From contig NZ_BMOF01000002.1 of NCBI RefSeq assembly GCF_014646935.1, positions 49,085 to 113,084 on the forward strand: a DNA stretch of 64,000 nucleotides, given 5' to 3'. The notes beneath the pieces are model-generated. The model worked only from the letters and a program-made list of their open reading frames with translations. It was not told the origin of the DNA and made no database searches. The DNA is from Calditerricola satsumensis (GTDB lineage Bacteria; Bacillota; Bacilli; Calditerricolales; Calditerricolaceae). The position numbers and the translations under genes are program-made. Positions 13,226 to 22,476 of the stretch are shown piece by piece. The stretch's first letter is position 1, and each line of letters starts with the position of its first letter.

Positions 13226-13229
13226 CGCG

Positions 13230-13985
13230 TTACCGCTCGTCGTCCAAGCGCTCGACGCGCGCGATCATCCGGCGGATGCGCTCGTCCTCGGCGCCCACCA
13301 TGTTCGTCGCATCGCCCTCGTCGGCCTGCACGTACGCTTCGTACGCCTCGTTGCGCACAAAGTCGATGTCGTTGTTCTCCTCATTGACGAAGACAAAGCC
13401 TTCCACCTGGTCGACGTAGCCCACCGGCTCGTCGGCGTTCAGGTACAGGTGGTCGTAATCGTAGCCGTCGCGGAAAAAGTCCGGCGGCTCCGACGTGCCG
13501 TAGCGGGCCACGTCTTGCCACGCGTCCTCGCCGTCGTACACCACGCTCTCGTTTTGCACGTCGAAGGTTCGGGCAAAGGGCGGCGCCAGCACCTCCTCTT
13601 CCACCGGCCGGCGCTCGGAGACGCGGGCGTCGCGGGTGCATTCGACGCAGGTGTGCGCCGTGGGCAACGCTTCCAGCCGCTCAAGAGGGATGGGCTCCCC
13701 GCACACCTCGCACCGCCCATAGGTGCCCGCTTCGATGCGCGCCAGCGCCCGCTCGATGGCTTCGAGCTGTCGCTCGTCGTGCTCGAGCAGGGCGACATCC
13801 TTCTCCCGTTCATACATCTCCGACCCCAAGTCGGCCGGATGGTTGTCGTAGGCCGCCAACTCGCCGGTGGTCGTGCTCAGCGGGCTGGCCAGGCCGTAGT
13901 GGTCGTTTTCCGAAAGCCGCCGACGGATGGCGTCGCGCTCCTGCTCGAGAAGCGCGCGAAAATGGGCCAGCTGTGCCCGATCCAT
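13230..13985 (-). CDS. TraR/DksA-type zinc-finger protein, YteA family
   Basis: A 251-aa protein with an N-terminal acidic coiled region (about residues 1-85, rich in Glu/Arg) and a four-cysteine zinc finger: CEVCGEP near ~91-97 and CVEC near ~112-115. This is the DksA/TraR C4 arrangement. The acidic C-terminal half with conserved Asp-Gly-Glu-Asp runs is typical of the Bacillus YteA group. DksA relatives bind RNA polymerase through its secondary channel, but the role of YteA is not established. ATG at 13983-13985 has AGGAGG six bases upstream. It sits just before the lspA promoter. Confidence 0.8.
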   Translation of the reverse strand: MDRAQLAHFRALLEQERDAIRRRLSENDHYGLASPLSTTTGELAAYDNHPADLGSEMYEREKDVALLEHDERQLEAIERALARIEAGTYGRCEVCGEPIPLERLEALPTAHTCVECTRDARVSERRPVEEEVLAPPFARTFDVQNESVVYDGEDAWQDVARYGTSEPPDFFRDGYDYDHLYLNADEPVGYVDQVEGFVFVNEENNDIDFVRNEAYEAYVQADEGDATNMVGAEDERIRRMIARVERLDDER

Positions 13986-14137
13986 TGTCGTCCTCCTCGT
14001 CAACAAGCAGGCTGACCCTAGTATGCGCCATTTTCGGCGGCAACAACCCAACGCCCCCTTCCCGATCCGCCCCCGCGTGGTACAATGGCCTTACCGCGCC
14101 CGGGCGCGGCAAACGGTCCCAGCAAGGAGGCGGTTCC

Positions 14138-14430
14138 ATGAGCAACAGGACGGTCACAACAGCCCCCTTCGCCTTCGCCGTCGGCGACAACCTCACCCTT
14201 CGCGGAGAGGTGCGGGCCGTGGACGACGGGCGCCAAAAGCCGATCACGACCATCCTCGTCTGGTCGACGGCTTCCGCGCGCTGCAGGCGGCCGAACCGCA
14301 CCACACCTTCCGCGTCATCGAAGGGGCCAACCACACCTTCGGCGCCGTCCATCCCTTCTCCGGATCCACGCCCCATTTGGACGAGGCCCTGCGGATGACG
14401 GTCGACTTCCTCCGCCGTGCGCTGGCCTAA
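14138..14430 (+). pseudogene. Alpha/beta-hydrolase remnant with a large internal deletion
   Basis: An ATG with a good AAGGAGG (14125-14131) and an extended -10 TGGTACAAT (-10 box 14081-14086) opens a frame reading MSNRTVTTAPFAFAV then LTLRGEVR, like the N-terminus of a prolyl-oligopeptidase-type alpha/beta hydrolase. After ~45 codons (about 14255) the family resemblance jumps to another frame, which continues VDGFRALQAAEPHHTFRV and GANHTFGAVHPF up to a TAA at 14428-14430. That is the C-terminal end of such a hydrolase, including the catalytic histidine region. The central nucleophile-elbow part (GxSxG) is gone. I infer a deletion of several hundred bases with frame change; the promoter and ribosome site survive. 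Confidence 0.7.
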
Positions 14431-14436
14431 GCGGTT

Positions 14437-14814
14437 TCATTTCGCCACGTACGTCGCCAGCGTTTTCTGCAGGGCGTGCATGTTCGTGCTGCCTTTGAAT
14501 TCCTTGGTGATCGGCTCCGCCTGGCCCGACACCCAGATCTTCAGCTCGGCGTCGGCGTCGAAGAACCCGGCCGTCTCCACGCTGAACTGGGTGATGCTGC
14601 GGTAGGGAATGGACCGGTATTCCGTCTTTCTCCCCGTCAGGCCTTGCTTGTCAATGAGGATCAGCCGCTTGTTCGTGAAGACAAAGGCGTCGCGCAGCAC
14701 CTTGTACGCCTTCTCGATGCGCTCGTCGTCGGCCAGGATCGGCGCCAACTCCTTCTGCGCCTGCGCGGGATCGACCTCCTGCGCGTTGCCCATCAACCCG
14801 TCAAAGAGCCCCAT
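14437..14814 (-). CDS. PH-domain protein (bacterial PH domain type 1, YvbH-like N-terminus)
   Basis: A 125-aa soluble protein. After MGLFDGLMG and a helical segment, residues ~38-125 form a bacterial pleckstrin-homology-like fold: FVFTNKRLILIDKQ, then YRSIPYRSITQFSVET, then AELKIWVSGQ and a C-terminal helix. This matches the bPH domain proteins common in Bacillales, whose ligand is unknown. ATG at 14812-14814 has AAAGGAGGGAG upstream. It converges on the hydrolase remnant with only six bases between. Function is not inferred beyond the fold. Confidence 0.8.
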   Translation of the reverse strand: MGLFDGLMGNAQEVDPAQAQKELAPILADDERIEKAYKVLRDAFVFTNKRLILIDKQGLTGRKTEYRSIPYRSITQFSVETAGFFDADAELKIWVSGQAEPITKEFKGSTNMHALQKTLATYVAK

Positions 14815-14885
14815 TTCGCTCCCTCCTTTCCCCGTTTTCTGTCGTTTCCCCCTTTATCCTACGTCAATCCCTCCATACAAATCAC

Positions 14886-14923
14886 GCGCCCACCGTTCCA
14901 GGAAAGCCCCGGTCGGTGGGCGC
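14886..14923. other. Perfect 10-bp hairpin downstream of ileS, no T tract
   Basis: GCGCCCACCG (14886-14895) pairs with CGGTGGGCGC (14914-14923) around an 18-base loop. It lies between ileS and the PH-domain gene. With no T run on either side it is a weak terminator candidate or a mRNA 3'-end stabiliser. Confidence 0.4.
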
Positions 14924-14999
14924 GTTGTGCAGGTCGATCGCGAAGATCGCAGCGCCGGAACAGGGGATGGCGCTCCGGCCCGTGTCCGGCCGCCGCCGA

Positions 15000-17786
15000 T
15001 TACTGCTGTTCCTGCAGCACGTGGGCGTAGTGCGTCTTCACAATGGTGGCGCAGCGCAGGCAGAGCGTCGGGTGGTCGGCGTCCTGCCCCACGTCGGGCG
15101 TCACGATCCAGCAGCGCTCGCACTTTTCGCCCGGGGCCGGCGTCACCTTCGCGGCGAGGCCTTCCAGCTTCAGGGCGTCGGCCGGCGCCGCATCGTCCGG
15201 CGCGTGCAGCGTTACCTTGGCCACAATGAACAGCTCGGCCAGGTTGTCAAACTGCTGCAGGAAGTCGTGCACGTGCGGCTCGGGATACAGGTCCACCGCC
15301 GCGCCGAGGGAATGGCCGAACACCTTCTGGCGGCGCGCTTCCTCGAGGGCCTTCATCACCTCATGGCGCAGGTCGAGGAAGCGTTCCCACTTCTTCTCCA
15401 GCGCCTCGTCGAGCCGCGCGGCGCGCACTTCCGGCATGTCGGTCAGCTGCACGCTGATTTCCTCCACACCGGGGATGTGCCGCCACACCTCGTCGGCCGT
15501 GTGCGGGATAATCGGCGCGATCAGCTTCACCTGATCGAGGAGGATGTCGTAGAGCACCGTCTGGGCCGCGCGGCGCCGCGGGCTGGACGCCGCCTCGACG
15601 TACAGGCGGTCCTTGCACACGTCGAGGTAGAAGGCGGACAGGTCGACGGCGCAGAAGTTGTGCACGGCATGGAAGACGGTGTGGAACTCGTAGGCGTCGT
15701 AGGCCTTCCGCACCCGCGCCTTGACGCGCTCGTTGCGCGCGAGGATGAAGCGGTCAAGCTCCTCAAGCTGGTCGTCCGGCACGCGGTCGGCGGCCGGGTT
15801 GAAGTCCTTCAGGTTGCCGAGGAGGAAGCGGAAGGTGTTGCGGATCTTCCGGTACACCTCGGCGATCTGGGCCAGGATGGCGTCGGAGATGCGCACGTCG
15901 GCCTGGTAATCCACCGAGGCCACCCACAGGCGGAGGATGTCGGCGCCCAGCTTGTCCATCACATCCTGCGGGGCGATGACGTTGCCCAGGGACTTGGACA
16001 TCTTCCGCCCCTCGCCGTCCAGGGTGAAGCCGTGGCTGAGCACCGCCTTGTACGGCGCCCGGCCGTGGACGGCCACCGCCGTGGTGAGCGAGGAGTTGAA
16101 CCACCCGCGGTACTGGTCCGACCCTTCGAGGTAAAGGTCCGCCGGCCAAGCCAGCTCCTCGCGCTCGCGCAGCACCGCCTCGTGGCTGGAGCCGGAGTCG
16201 AACCACACGTCCATCGTGTCCGTCTCCTTGCGGAAGGCGCTGCCGCCGCAGTGCGGGCAGGCAAAGCCCGGCGGCAGGAGGTCCTTCTCGTCGCGCTCAA
16301 ACCACACCGACGAGCCGTGCTGCCGCACGAGTTCGGCCACGTGGTCGATCGTCTCGTCAGTAATGATCGCCTTACCGCAGGCGCGGCAGTAGAAGATGGG
16401 GATCGGCACGCCCCACACCCGCTGGCGGGAAATGCACCAGTCGCCGCGCTCGGCCACCATGTTGTACAGGCGCGTCTCCCCCCACTTGGGGATCCACTTG
16501 ACGTCCTGGATGGCCCGGAGCAGCTCCTGGCGGAAACCGTCGATGGAGGCGAACCACTGCTCGGTGGCGCGGAAGATGACCGGTTTCTTCGTCCGCCAGT
16601 CGTGGGGGTACTGGTGGGTGATGAAGCCGAGGTGCAGGAGGCAGCCGGCTTCCTCCAGCTTCTGCGTGACGACTTTGTTGGCGTCGTCGTAGAAGAGCCC
16701 CTCAAAGCCCGGGGCCTCCGCCGTCATGTACCCCTTCTCGTCCACCGGGCACAGCACGCCGAGGTTGTACTTCTTGCCGAGCTCGAAGTCCTCCTCGCCG
16801 TGGCCCGGCGCCGTGTGCACGCAGCCGGTCCCGGCGTCGAGGGTGACGTGCTCGCCCAGCACGATCGGCGACGGCCGGTCGTAGAAGGGATGGCGGCAGA
16901 CGACGCCTTCCAGCTCCTTCCCCTTCCACGTGGCCTCCACCTGCGGATCACGCCACCCGACCGTTTGGGCCACGTTCTCCAGCAGGCCCTTGGCCAGGAC
17001 GTACCGCCTGTCGCCCGCGCGCACGAGCACGTAGTCGAACTCCGGATGCACGGCGATGCCGAGGTTGGCCGGAATCGTCCACGGCGTCGTCGTCCAGATG
17101 ACGACATAGGCGTCGGCCGGCACCTTCCCCTTGCTGTCGGCCACGGGGAACAGGGCGTACAGCGACGGCGAGCGCTTGTCGCGGTACTCGATCTCCGCCT
17201 CGGCCAGGGCCGTCTCCGACGACGGCGACCAGTAGACCGCCTTCAGCCCCTTGTAGATGTACCCCTTTTTGGCCATTTCGCCAAAGACGCGGATCTGCCG
17301 CGCCTCGTACTCCGGCTTCAGGGTGATGTAGGGGTTCTTCCAGTCGCCGCGCACGCCGAGGCGCTTGAACTGGGCCTTCTGCCGCTCCACATAGGAAAGG
17401 GCGTACTCGGCGCACTTCTTGCGGAATTCGGGGATGGGAATCGCCTTGCGGTCCACCCCCTCCTTCGTCACGACGGCGTGCTCGATGGGCAGCCCGTGGG
17501 TATCCCATCCCGGCACGTAGGGGGCGTCGTACCCGCTCATCGATTTGTAGCGGACGATGATGTCCTTGAGGATCTTGTTCAGGGCGTGGCCGATGTGGAT
17601 GTCGCCGTTCGCGTACGGCGGCCCGTCGTGAAGAATGAATTTCGGCCGCCCCTTCGTGCGCGCCTGCACCTTGGCGTAGATGTCAATCTCGTCCCACCAA
17701 CGCTGGATCTCCGGCTCGCGTTTCGGCAGATTGGCGCGCATCGGGAAATCCGTCTGCGGCAGGTTGAGCGTTTTGCTGTAATCCAT
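15000..17786 (-). CDS. ileS: Isoleucine--tRNA ligase
   Basis: Charges tRNA-Ile. The HIGH motif is at residues 64-67, KMSKS lies in [10 protein letters not shown] about two thirds along, and the editing domain carries [12 protein letters not shown]-terminal zinc ribbon has CERCW and CLRC. Length is 928 aa, the usual bacterial form. ATG at 17784-17786 follows GGAGGGAAGG. It is controlled by an upstream Ile T-box leader with a strong promoter and lies between divIVA and lspA as in B. subtilis. Confidence 0.97.
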   Translation of the reverse strand: MDYSKTLNLPQTDFPMRANLPKREPEIQRWWDEIDIYAKVQARTKGRPKFILHDGPPYANGDIHIGHALNKILKDIIVRYKSMSGYDAPYVPGWDTHGLPIEHAVVTKEGVDRKAIPIPEFRKKCAEYALSYVERQKAQFKRLGVRGDWKNPYITLKPEYEARQIRVFGEMAKKGYIYKGLKAVYWSPSSETALAEAEIEYRDKRSPSLYALFPVADSKGKVPADAYVVIWTTTPWTIPANLGIAVHPEFDYVLVRAGDRRYVLAKGLLENVAQTVGWRDPQVEATWKGKELEGVVCRHPFYDRPSPIVLGEHVTLDAGTGCVHTAPGHGEEDFELGKKYNLGVLCPVDEKGYMTAEAPGFEGLFYDDANKVVTQKLEEAGCLLHLGFITHQYPHDWRTKKPVIFRATEQWFASIDGFRQELLRAIQDVKWIPKWGETRLYNMVAERGDWCISRQRVWGVPIPIFYCRACGKAIITDETIDHVAELVRQHGSSVWFERDEKDLLPPGFACPHCGGSAFRKETDTMDVWFDSGSSHEAVLREREELAWPADLYLEGSDQYRGWFNSSLTTAVAVHGRAPYKAVLSHGFTLDGEGRKMSKSLGNVIAPQDVMDKLGADILRLWVASVDYQADVRISDAILAQIAEVYRKIRNTFRFLLGNLKDFNPAADRVPDDQLEELDRFILARNERVKARVRKAYDAYEFHTVFHAVHNFCAVDLSAFYLDVCKDRLYVEAASSPRRRAAQTVLYDILLDQVKLIAPIIPHTADEVWRHIPGVEEISVQLTDMPEVRAARLDEALEKKWERFLDLRHEVMKALEEARRQKVFGHSLGAAVDLYPEPHVHDFLQQFDNLAELFIVAKVTLHAPDDAAPADALKLEGLAAKVTPAPGEKCERCWIVTPDVGQDADHPTLCLRCATIVKTHYAHVLQEQQ

Positions 17787-17833
17787 GGCCTTCCCTCCGT
17801 CCGAAAACCTTGATGCCACCTCGCCGTTCAACG

Positions 17834-18229
17834 AAAAAAGCCTTCGCGCCCTAGGGGCGAGAAGGCTTCCCGCGGTACCACCCTAGTTGGAAACGGCCTC
17901 CTTTGCGGCGTTGCAGATGGCCGCTTCCCCCTTCGCGATGCGTAACGGGCATCACCCGGCACTCCCTACTGGGGCGAAGCCCTGCGGTCATCGTCCGATC
18001 CAGCGGCCGCCGCGTCGGGCACGAAATGGGCCGTTGCCTCGGACGATGGACGCACGGCGCCGTTCGGGAGGCGACTCGTGGGGGATGTTCACCGCCTGCC
18101 ACCGCCGGGCTCGCACCGTCCCCGGCTCGCTTGGGGTTGGCTTGAGCGGCTACTCGTCCCACTCATCGTCGTTTGGCGATTTGTGGGGCTGGGTAAAAAA
18201 GACAATCTCAGGATTGCCGATTTTCTCCT
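17834..18229 (-). promoter_or_regulatory. T-box riboswitch (tRNA-Ile), ileS leader
   Basis: On the - strand the T-box core AGGGTGGTACCGCG is at 17871-17884. It is followed by an intrinsic terminator (AAGCCTTCTCGCC...GGCGCGAAGGCTTTTTT, about 17834-17868). Upstream, Stem I elements are recognisable: GATGAG...AGTAG near its base, a GGACGGTGCGAG loop, and the specifier loop reading GGTGAACATCCCC. The codon in the specifier position is ATC (18084-18086), which fits tRNA-Ile. Uncharged tRNA-Ile pairing with specifier and T-box bulge should favour antitermination. This explains the whole 487-base gap between ileS and divIVA. Confidence 0.93.
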
Positions 18230-18231
18230 AT

Positions 18232-18260
18232 ACTATACGGAAAATCGGCCACTCGGTCAA
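18232..18260 (-). promoter_or_regulatory. SigA-type promoter of the ileS T-box leader
   Basis: TTGACC (18255-18260) and TATAGT (18232-18237) are spaced by 17 bases, placing transcription start ~7 bases before the leader. It begins 14 bases after the divIVA stop, so no separate divIVA terminator fits. Confidence 0.75.
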
Positions 18261-18273
18261 GGATTGGGGCGCG

Positions 18274-18750
18274 TCACGATGCGTCTTCGTTTAAAATGAG
18301 CTGGTCCCACTCGTCGCTTTCCAAGAGATCGAGCTGCGCCTGCAAGAGATTGCGGAAACGCGTCCGGTACACCGCGGCGCGCTTTTTCAGCTCCTCGATC
18401 TCCGCGGCGATCTGACGCGATTTGGCCAACGCCTCGCTGATGATCCGGTCGGCGTTCTTCTCCGCTTCCTTGACGATGAGCTCCGCTTCCTTGCGCGCGT
18501 TCATCTTCACTTCTTCGGCCGTCTCCTGGGCCACCAGGAGCGACTTGCCCAGGCTCTCCTCGATATTCGTGAAGTGCGCGAGCTTCTCCTCCAACTCGCG
18601 CACCTTGGCCTCAAGCTCCTGGTTTTGGCGGATCAGGGCTTCGTAGTCCTTGATCACTTGGTCGAGGAACTCGTCCACTTCGTCGCAGTCGTATCCGCGA
18701 AAGACGCGGCTGAATTCCTTGTTGTGAATGTCCAGCGGCGTCAGGGGCAA
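18274..18750 (-). CDS. divIVA: Cell-division and septum-placement protein DivIVA
   Basis: Binds negatively curved membrane at septa and poles and recruits partner proteins (MinJ, RacA and others in Bacillus). The N-terminal membrane-binding motif TPLDIHNKEFSRVFRGYD is at residues 3-20, followed by long coiled-coil segments rich in Glu/Lys (about 25-65 and 75-140). The length, 158 aa, is normal. TTG at 18748-18750 is chosen because GGAGG lies nine bases upstream and the product then starts exactly at the conserved PLTPLDI motif. It is the last gene of the ylm cluster. Confidence 0.94.
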   Translation of the reverse strand: MPLTPLDIHNKEFSRVFRGYDCDEVDEFLDQVIKDYEALIRQNQELEAKVRELEEKLAHFTNIEESLGKSLLVAQETAEEVKMNARKEAELIVKEAEKNADRIISEALAKSRQIAAEIEELKKRAAVYRTRFRNLLQAQLDLLESDEWDQLILNEDAS

Positions 18751-18827
18751 CGCTCGACACCTCCATCGCGAACGTTCGACAGAGAGTATTCGACAAGTTT
18801 TGAAAAACTCCTCCTGCATCCGCTGCC

Positions 18828-19604
18828 CTAGCGGAATTTGGCAACGCGTACCACGAGGCGGCCTTTGCGCGTTGGGCCGCCCACCTCCGCCACGCGAAAG
18901 CGCCCGAACCCGCGCACCGACACGACGTCCCCCTCGCCCAGCGTCTCGTCGGGATCGTCGGCGATGCGCCAGTTGACCTTCACGTCGCCGGCGCGAATGC
19001 GTAGGGCAGCCTTGCCCCGGGAAAAGCGCCACACCGCGGCGATGAGGGCATCGAGGCGCATCGAGGCGACGGAATGCGTTTCCTCCTCCGTTTCGGGTTC
19101 GGGAACGCGCAGGGCTTCGAGGGGAATCGGTTCCACGCGAACGCGCGCCAGATGGATGCGCGTCAGGTGTTGGCAGACGTAGGGGGCGATCTCTTCCGCC
19201 ACGAGCACGTGGCAGGAGGCCGCGGTGAGGAGGATGTCCCCGAACACGTCGCGCTTGAGGCCGAGGGAGACGAGCGCCCCCAGCACGTCGCGATGCGTCA
19301 GGCGGACAAACCGCCGATTGGCCTCCACCGCGAGGGCGGCGACACGAAAGTCGCCCGGCTCTGGCCACCAGAAATCGGGATGGATCAAGGCCCGTTCGCG
19401 TTCCGCCCCGTCATACCCGCCAAAAAACGAAACGGACACCGAAGTCCGTCCGCCGATGAGGGTCCGCACGATCCATTTTTCGCGCGGATCGAGAAACGGC
19501 GTCAGCTTGGGCGCGCGCCGCGCGGCAACCGTCTCCGCCCACTCCAGGCACCGCTCGGCAAAGGGGCGTTCTTCGGGGCGAACATGCTGCAGGCGATCGC
19601 TCAT
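18828..19604 (-). CDS. ylmH: S4-domain RNA-binding protein YlmH
   Basis: A 258-aa protein with an N-terminal region containing the YlmH hallmark FFGGYDGAERERAL (~62-75) and a C-terminal S4 RNA-binding domain (~180-240, with MRLDALIAAVWRFSRGKA). Members of this family associate with the ribosome and are linked to rescue of stalled peptidyl-tRNA. In sequence terms only the S4 domain is certain. Its ATG overlaps the ylmG stop (ATGA) with little Shine-Dalgarno match, so translation is probably coupled. Confidence 0.9.
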   Translation of the reverse strand: MSDRLQHVRPEERPFAERCLEWAETVAARRAPKLTPFLDPREKWIVRTLIGGRTSVSVSFFGGYDGAERERALIHPDFWWPEPGDFRVAALAVEANRRFVRLTHRDVLGALVSLGLKRDVFGDILLTAASCHVLVAEEIAPYVCQHLTRIHLARVRVEPIPLEALRVPEPETEEETHSVASMRLDALIAAVWRFSRGKAALRIRAGDVKVNWRIADDPDETLGEGDVVSVRGFGRFRVAEVGGPTRKGRLVVRVAKFR

Positions 19605-19879
19605 GCCGCATCGCCCAGGAGCAGGTTGAGCACGGTGTGCACGCCGATGCGCGCGAAGTACAGGGCGAAGACGGCCACGATCGGCGACAGGTCGAACATG
19701 CCGATCGGCGGGATGATCTGGCGGAAGGGGCGCAGGTACGGTTCCACAAGCCGTCCCAGCAGCTGGCCAAGGGGGGTCTCGCGCAGTTGGGGGAGCCACG
19801 ACATCAGCACATAGGCGAAAATCAGGAACATGTACACCTCAAAGGCGATGTCGACGATCTGGTGAATGACGTCCGCCAT
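19601..19879 (-). CDS. ylmG: YggT-family membrane protein YlmG
   Basis: A 92-aa protein with two hydrophobic segments (about 10-28 and 62-85) separated by the conserved loop LVEPYLRPFRQIIPPIGMFDLSP, the YggT signature. Family members are needed for normal septum or nucleoid morphology in some bacteria, but the molecular role is unknown. ATG at 19877-19879 follows GAGGTG; a GTG four codons upstream is possible. Lies between sepF and ylmH as in Bacillus. Confidence 0.9.
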   Translation of the reverse strand: MADVIHQIVDIAFEVYMFLIFAYVLMSWLPQLRETPLGQLLGRLVEPYLRPFRQIIPPIGMFDLSPIVAVFALYFARIGVHTVLNLLLGDAA

Positions 19880-19901
19880 AGGCCACCTCACAGGATGTCG
19901 C

Positions 19902-20339
19902 TTATCGTTCCGTTTTCGGCGCGTCGGGGTGGGTGATCGTCCCGTGCACCTCCACGTTGTCCGGCGTGCACAGGAAAATCTGCGGGCCGACCTTCTGGAT
20001 CAGCCCGTCGATGGCGTACACCGTCCCGCTCAGGAAATCGACGATCCGCTTGGCCATCTCGGGTGTCACCCGATGGAGGTTGACCACCACCGCGCGGCGG
20101 TTGCGCAGATGGTCGGCGATCTCCTGGGTTTCCTCATAGGAACGCGGCTCGCACAGGATCACCTGCGCGCCCGCCGAGCGCACGGCGTGCAGGTTCACCA
20201 CGTTGCCCCGCCCCCGCACCGGCCGCGACGGCACCGCGGGCGCCTCGTCCTCCTCTTCCCCCTGGGTGACGAGGACGCGTTCCTCGGTCACCTCGTCTTG
20301 CAGCCCGAAAAACCCCAACAGGCGGTTCATCATGCCCAT
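19902..20339 (-). CDS. sepF: Cell-division protein SepF
   Basis: Anchors FtsZ to the membrane and organises FtsZ filaments into bundles. The N-terminal amphipathic helix [13 protein letters not shown] is the membrane anchor. An acidic linker (~20-45) leads to the globular SepF domain (~55-140) with [21 protein letters not shown], and conserved Gly for FtsZ binding. The length is 145 aa. ATG at 20339 has GGAGGAGG upstream; four bases separate it from the ylmE stop. Confidence 0.93.
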   Translation of the reverse strand: MGMMNRLLGFFGLQDEVTEERVLVTQGEEEDEAPAVPSRPVRGRGNVVNLHAVRSAGAQVILCEPRSYEETQEIADHLRNRRAVVVNLHRVTPEMAKRIVDFLSGTVYAIDGLIQKVGPQIFLCTPDNVEVHGTITHPDAPKTER

Positions 20340-20342
20340 TCG

Positions 20343-21068
20343 TCACCCCTCCTCCGTATGCCCCGGTTCAACGGCAGGCTCACCCGGATCGGATTGGTAC
20401 AAGAGCGAGCCGATGCGCACGAAGGTTGCCCCTTCTTCCACCGCCACTTCAAAATCGCCCGACATGCCCATCGACAGGTGCACCGGATCAAGGCCCGGGA
20501 TGCCCTGATCGCGCAGGGCGTCCCGCAACTCGCGCAGCGCGCGGAACACCGGACGGGCTTCCTCCGGATCGTCGACGATCGGCGCCATCGTCATCAGCCC
20601 GACCACGCGCAGGCGCGACAGCTTGGCCACTTCGCGGGCAAAATCAAACAGCGCATCGGGGCGAACGCCGGCCTTGGTGGCCTCACCCGACACGTTCACC
20701 TGCAAAAAACAGCGCACGACCGCATCCTTTTGTCGGGCCCGCTTTTCCAGTTCCTCCGCAAGCGCCATGCGGTCAAGGGAATGCACATAGGCAAAGCGGC
20801 CGACAACGTCCTTCACCTTGTTTGTCTGCAGGCGGCCGATAAAGTGCCACACGCCGCGCCCGCCGAGGGCCTCCCATTTCGGCACCGCGTCCTGGACGCG
20901 GTTTTCACCGACGTCGGTCACCCCGGCGTCGAGCAGCGCGCGCACCGTTTCGGCGTCGACGTATTTCGTGACGGCCACCAAGGTGACCTCGTCTTCGCGG
21001 CGACCGCTGCGCCGGCACGCTTCTCGGATGCGGCGCTTGACGGCCGCAAGCCGTTCCGCAAGGGTCAC
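20343..21068 (-). CDS. ylmE: Pyridoxal-phosphate homeostasis protein YlmE (YggS family)
   Basis: A PLP-binding TIM-barrel protein thought to buffer cellular PLP. VAVTKYVDAETVRALLDAG carries the PLP lysine (K in AVTKY, ~34). Other family motifs are GENRVQD, WHFIGRLQTNK and LSMGMSGDFEVAVEEG near the C-terminus. GTG at 21066-21068 is preferred: GAGGTGA is ideally spaced and the 241-aa product aligns with family N-termini, whereas an ATG ten codons upstream has no ribosome site. Confidence 0.92.
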   Translation of the reverse strand: MTLAERLAAVKRRIREACRRSGRREDEVTLVAVTKYVDAETVRALLDAGVTDVGENRVQDAVPKWEALGGRGVWHFIGRLQTNKVKDVVGRFAYVHSLDRMALAEELEKRARQKDAVVRCFLQVNVSGEATKAGVRPDALFDFAREVAKLSRLRVVGLMTMAPIVDDPEEARPVFRALRELRDALRDQGIPGLDPVHLSMGMSGDFEVAVEEGATFVRIGSLLYQSDPGEPAVEPGHTEEG

Positions 21069-21131
21069 GCCGTTCACCTCGCACGCATCTTGCGCCATGG
21101 CGCTTGTCCATCGATTTCGAACCCGAAGCCG

Positions 21132-21944
21132 TTATCCGGTCCATGCCACAAAGGCGGCCATGCGCCCGGTGCGCCCCTTTTCCGCGCGATGGGAAAAGAA
21201 GCGGTCCGTCGCGCACGCCGTGCACACAGACGTCATTTCGATGTTTTCCGGCAAAATTCCTGCTCGTTCGCACAACTTTTGGTTTGCCGCGCGCAAGTCA
21301 AGCCAATAGCGTCCCTCGTCATTGGCGGTGAGCACGCCGTCCGGAACCTCACCGCCAAAGGTCGTCCGCAGCGCGGCGGCAACCCGCTCGTCCACTTCGT
21401 AGCAACACGGACCGATCGACGGCCCGATGGCGACGCGAAGATCCCGGGGCCGCGTGCCGTAGTGGGCGACCAGGCTGCGCACCATCTCCCCGGCCACATC
21501 CTGCGCCGTGCCGCGCCATCCGGCGTGGGCCAAACCGATCACCCGGCGGATCGGGTCCAGGAAGAAAAGCGGCACGCAGTCGGCAAAGAACGCGACCAGC
21601 AAAACGCCGGGAACATCCGTGTGCATCCCGTCGGTGGCGGGAAAGGCCGTCTCGCGCGCCAGGCGTCCACGCCCCCGGTCCTGTGGGGTCACGCGGACGA
21701 CGCGGCTTCCGTGCACCTGCTCGGCGCACGTGAAGGCCTCCGGCGGCAAGCCGAGCGCCTCGCACAGCGCGTCCCGCCGCGCCCGGACGCGCTGGGGGTC
21801 GTCGCCCACGTGCAGGGCGAGGTTGAAGGGCTCCGGCCCGCCGTCCGGATGGGCGCGCGACGTCATGCCGGCCACGAGGGGATAGGCCCGTTCCCACGCC
21901 TTCAGGCGAAGGATCCCGTTCTCTTGCCACACAAAGGGTTCCAT
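21132..21944 (-). CDS. ylmD: Multicopper-like purine nucleoside phosphorylase YlmD (PgeF/YfiH family)
   Basis: A 270-aa single-domain protein of the YfiH/LACC1 family, whose members act on adenosine and inosine with a zinc-bound active site. The characteristic motifs CAEQVHGSRVVRV (~77-89), FADCVPLFFLDP and GLAHAGWRGTAQ are intact and contain the metal-binding Cys/His set. The family was once called laccase-like; peptidoglycan-editing activity was proposed for PgeF of E. coli. ATG at 21942-21944 is chosen over GTG two codons earlier for spacing to GGGGGAGG. First gene of the ylmD-divIVA run. Confidence 0.9.
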   Translation of the reverse strand: MEPFVWQENGILRLKAWERAYPLVAGMTSRAHPDGGPEPFNLALHVGDDPQRVRARRDALCEALGLPPEAFTCAEQVHGSRVVRVTPQDRGRGRLARETAFPATDGMHTDVPGVLLVAFFADCVPLFFLDPIRRVIGLAHAGWRGTAQDVAGEMVRSLVAHYGTRPRDLRVAIGPSIGPCCYEVDERVAAALRTTFGGEVPDGVLTANDEGRYWLDLRAANQKLCERAGILPENIEMTSVCTACATDRFFSHRAEKGRTGRMAAFVAWTG

Positions 21945-21962
21945 GGCCACGCCTCCCCCATC

Positions 21963-21974
21963 ATTTTACCATAC
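21963..21974 (-). promoter_or_regulatory. Candidate extended -10 promoter for ylmD and downstream genes
   Basis: On the - strand an extended -10 reads TATGGTAAAAT (-10 box at 21963-21968), 19 bases from the ylmD ATG. No convincing -35 is visible at 17 bases, so it is only a candidate. Confidence 0.4.
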
Positions 21975-22064
21975 TCCGTGCCGCGCGCACGGAGGCGGTC
22001 GTTCGCACGCCGCCACCCCCGCGTCAAGAACCCTCCGGCCAGAAACCCGCGTGGGGCGTGTCCG

Positions 22065-22346
22065 CTACCCCGCCTCGTCGGGGGTGCGGCGAGCCGGCTT
22101 CTCTTCGTACCCGTTGTCGAGGCGGACGAGAATGACGTCCTTGCCGATCTTCACAATGTTCCGCCACGGGATGACGTATTCGTTCCCCCCTCCCCACAGG
22201 CCAAACCACCGGCCGCCGCTCGGCACGATGATCGCCTGCACCCGCCCGCTGACCACATCGAGCTCCAAGTCGTGGACCTGACCGAGGCGCCGGCCGTCGC
22301 TGACATTCACCACATCCTTGGTCTGAAATTCCGACGCCTTGAGCAC
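22065..22346 (-). CDS. ylmC: PRC-barrel protein YlmC/YmxH
   Basis: A 93-aa protein of the YlmC/YmxH sporulation-associated family with a PRC-barrel fold. Conserved features are the opening KASEFQTKDVVNVSDGRRLG, DLELDVVSGRV and the IPWRNIVKIGKDVILV end. GTG at 22344-22346 is taken as start (GGGGGAG six bases upstream; upstream residues are not family-like). Follows sigG after a terminator. The role is not established. Confidence 0.85.
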   Translation of the reverse strand: MLKASEFQTKDVVNVSDGRRLGQVHDLELDVVSGRVQAIIVPSGGRWFGLWGGGNEYVIPWRNIVKIGKDVILVRLDNGYEEKPARRTPDEAG

Positions 22347-22431
22347 GAAAGGCTCCCCCTTCCCCCACGCTGTCCCTTCAGTATATGTGACCGGCGCAAC
22401 AGACTTGATTGCCGCAAAGGCGGCGCACACA

Positions 22432-22463
22432 GAAAACAAAAGCCGCACCGGGAAACGGTGCGG
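22432..22463 (-). terminator. Intrinsic terminator of sigG
   Basis: An 8-bp stem (22443-22450 with 22456-22463) with a 5-base loop is followed on the - strand by CTTTTGTTTT. It separates sigG from ylmC. Confidence 0.85.
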
Positions 22464-22476
22464 AAGAAGCGGACGA

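Noticed and set aside
14916..17813. 965-codon + strand open frame opposite ileS
   Set aside because: It is a mirror of the ileS coding frame in GC-rich sequence; the T-box, promoter and motifs all support the - strand gene.
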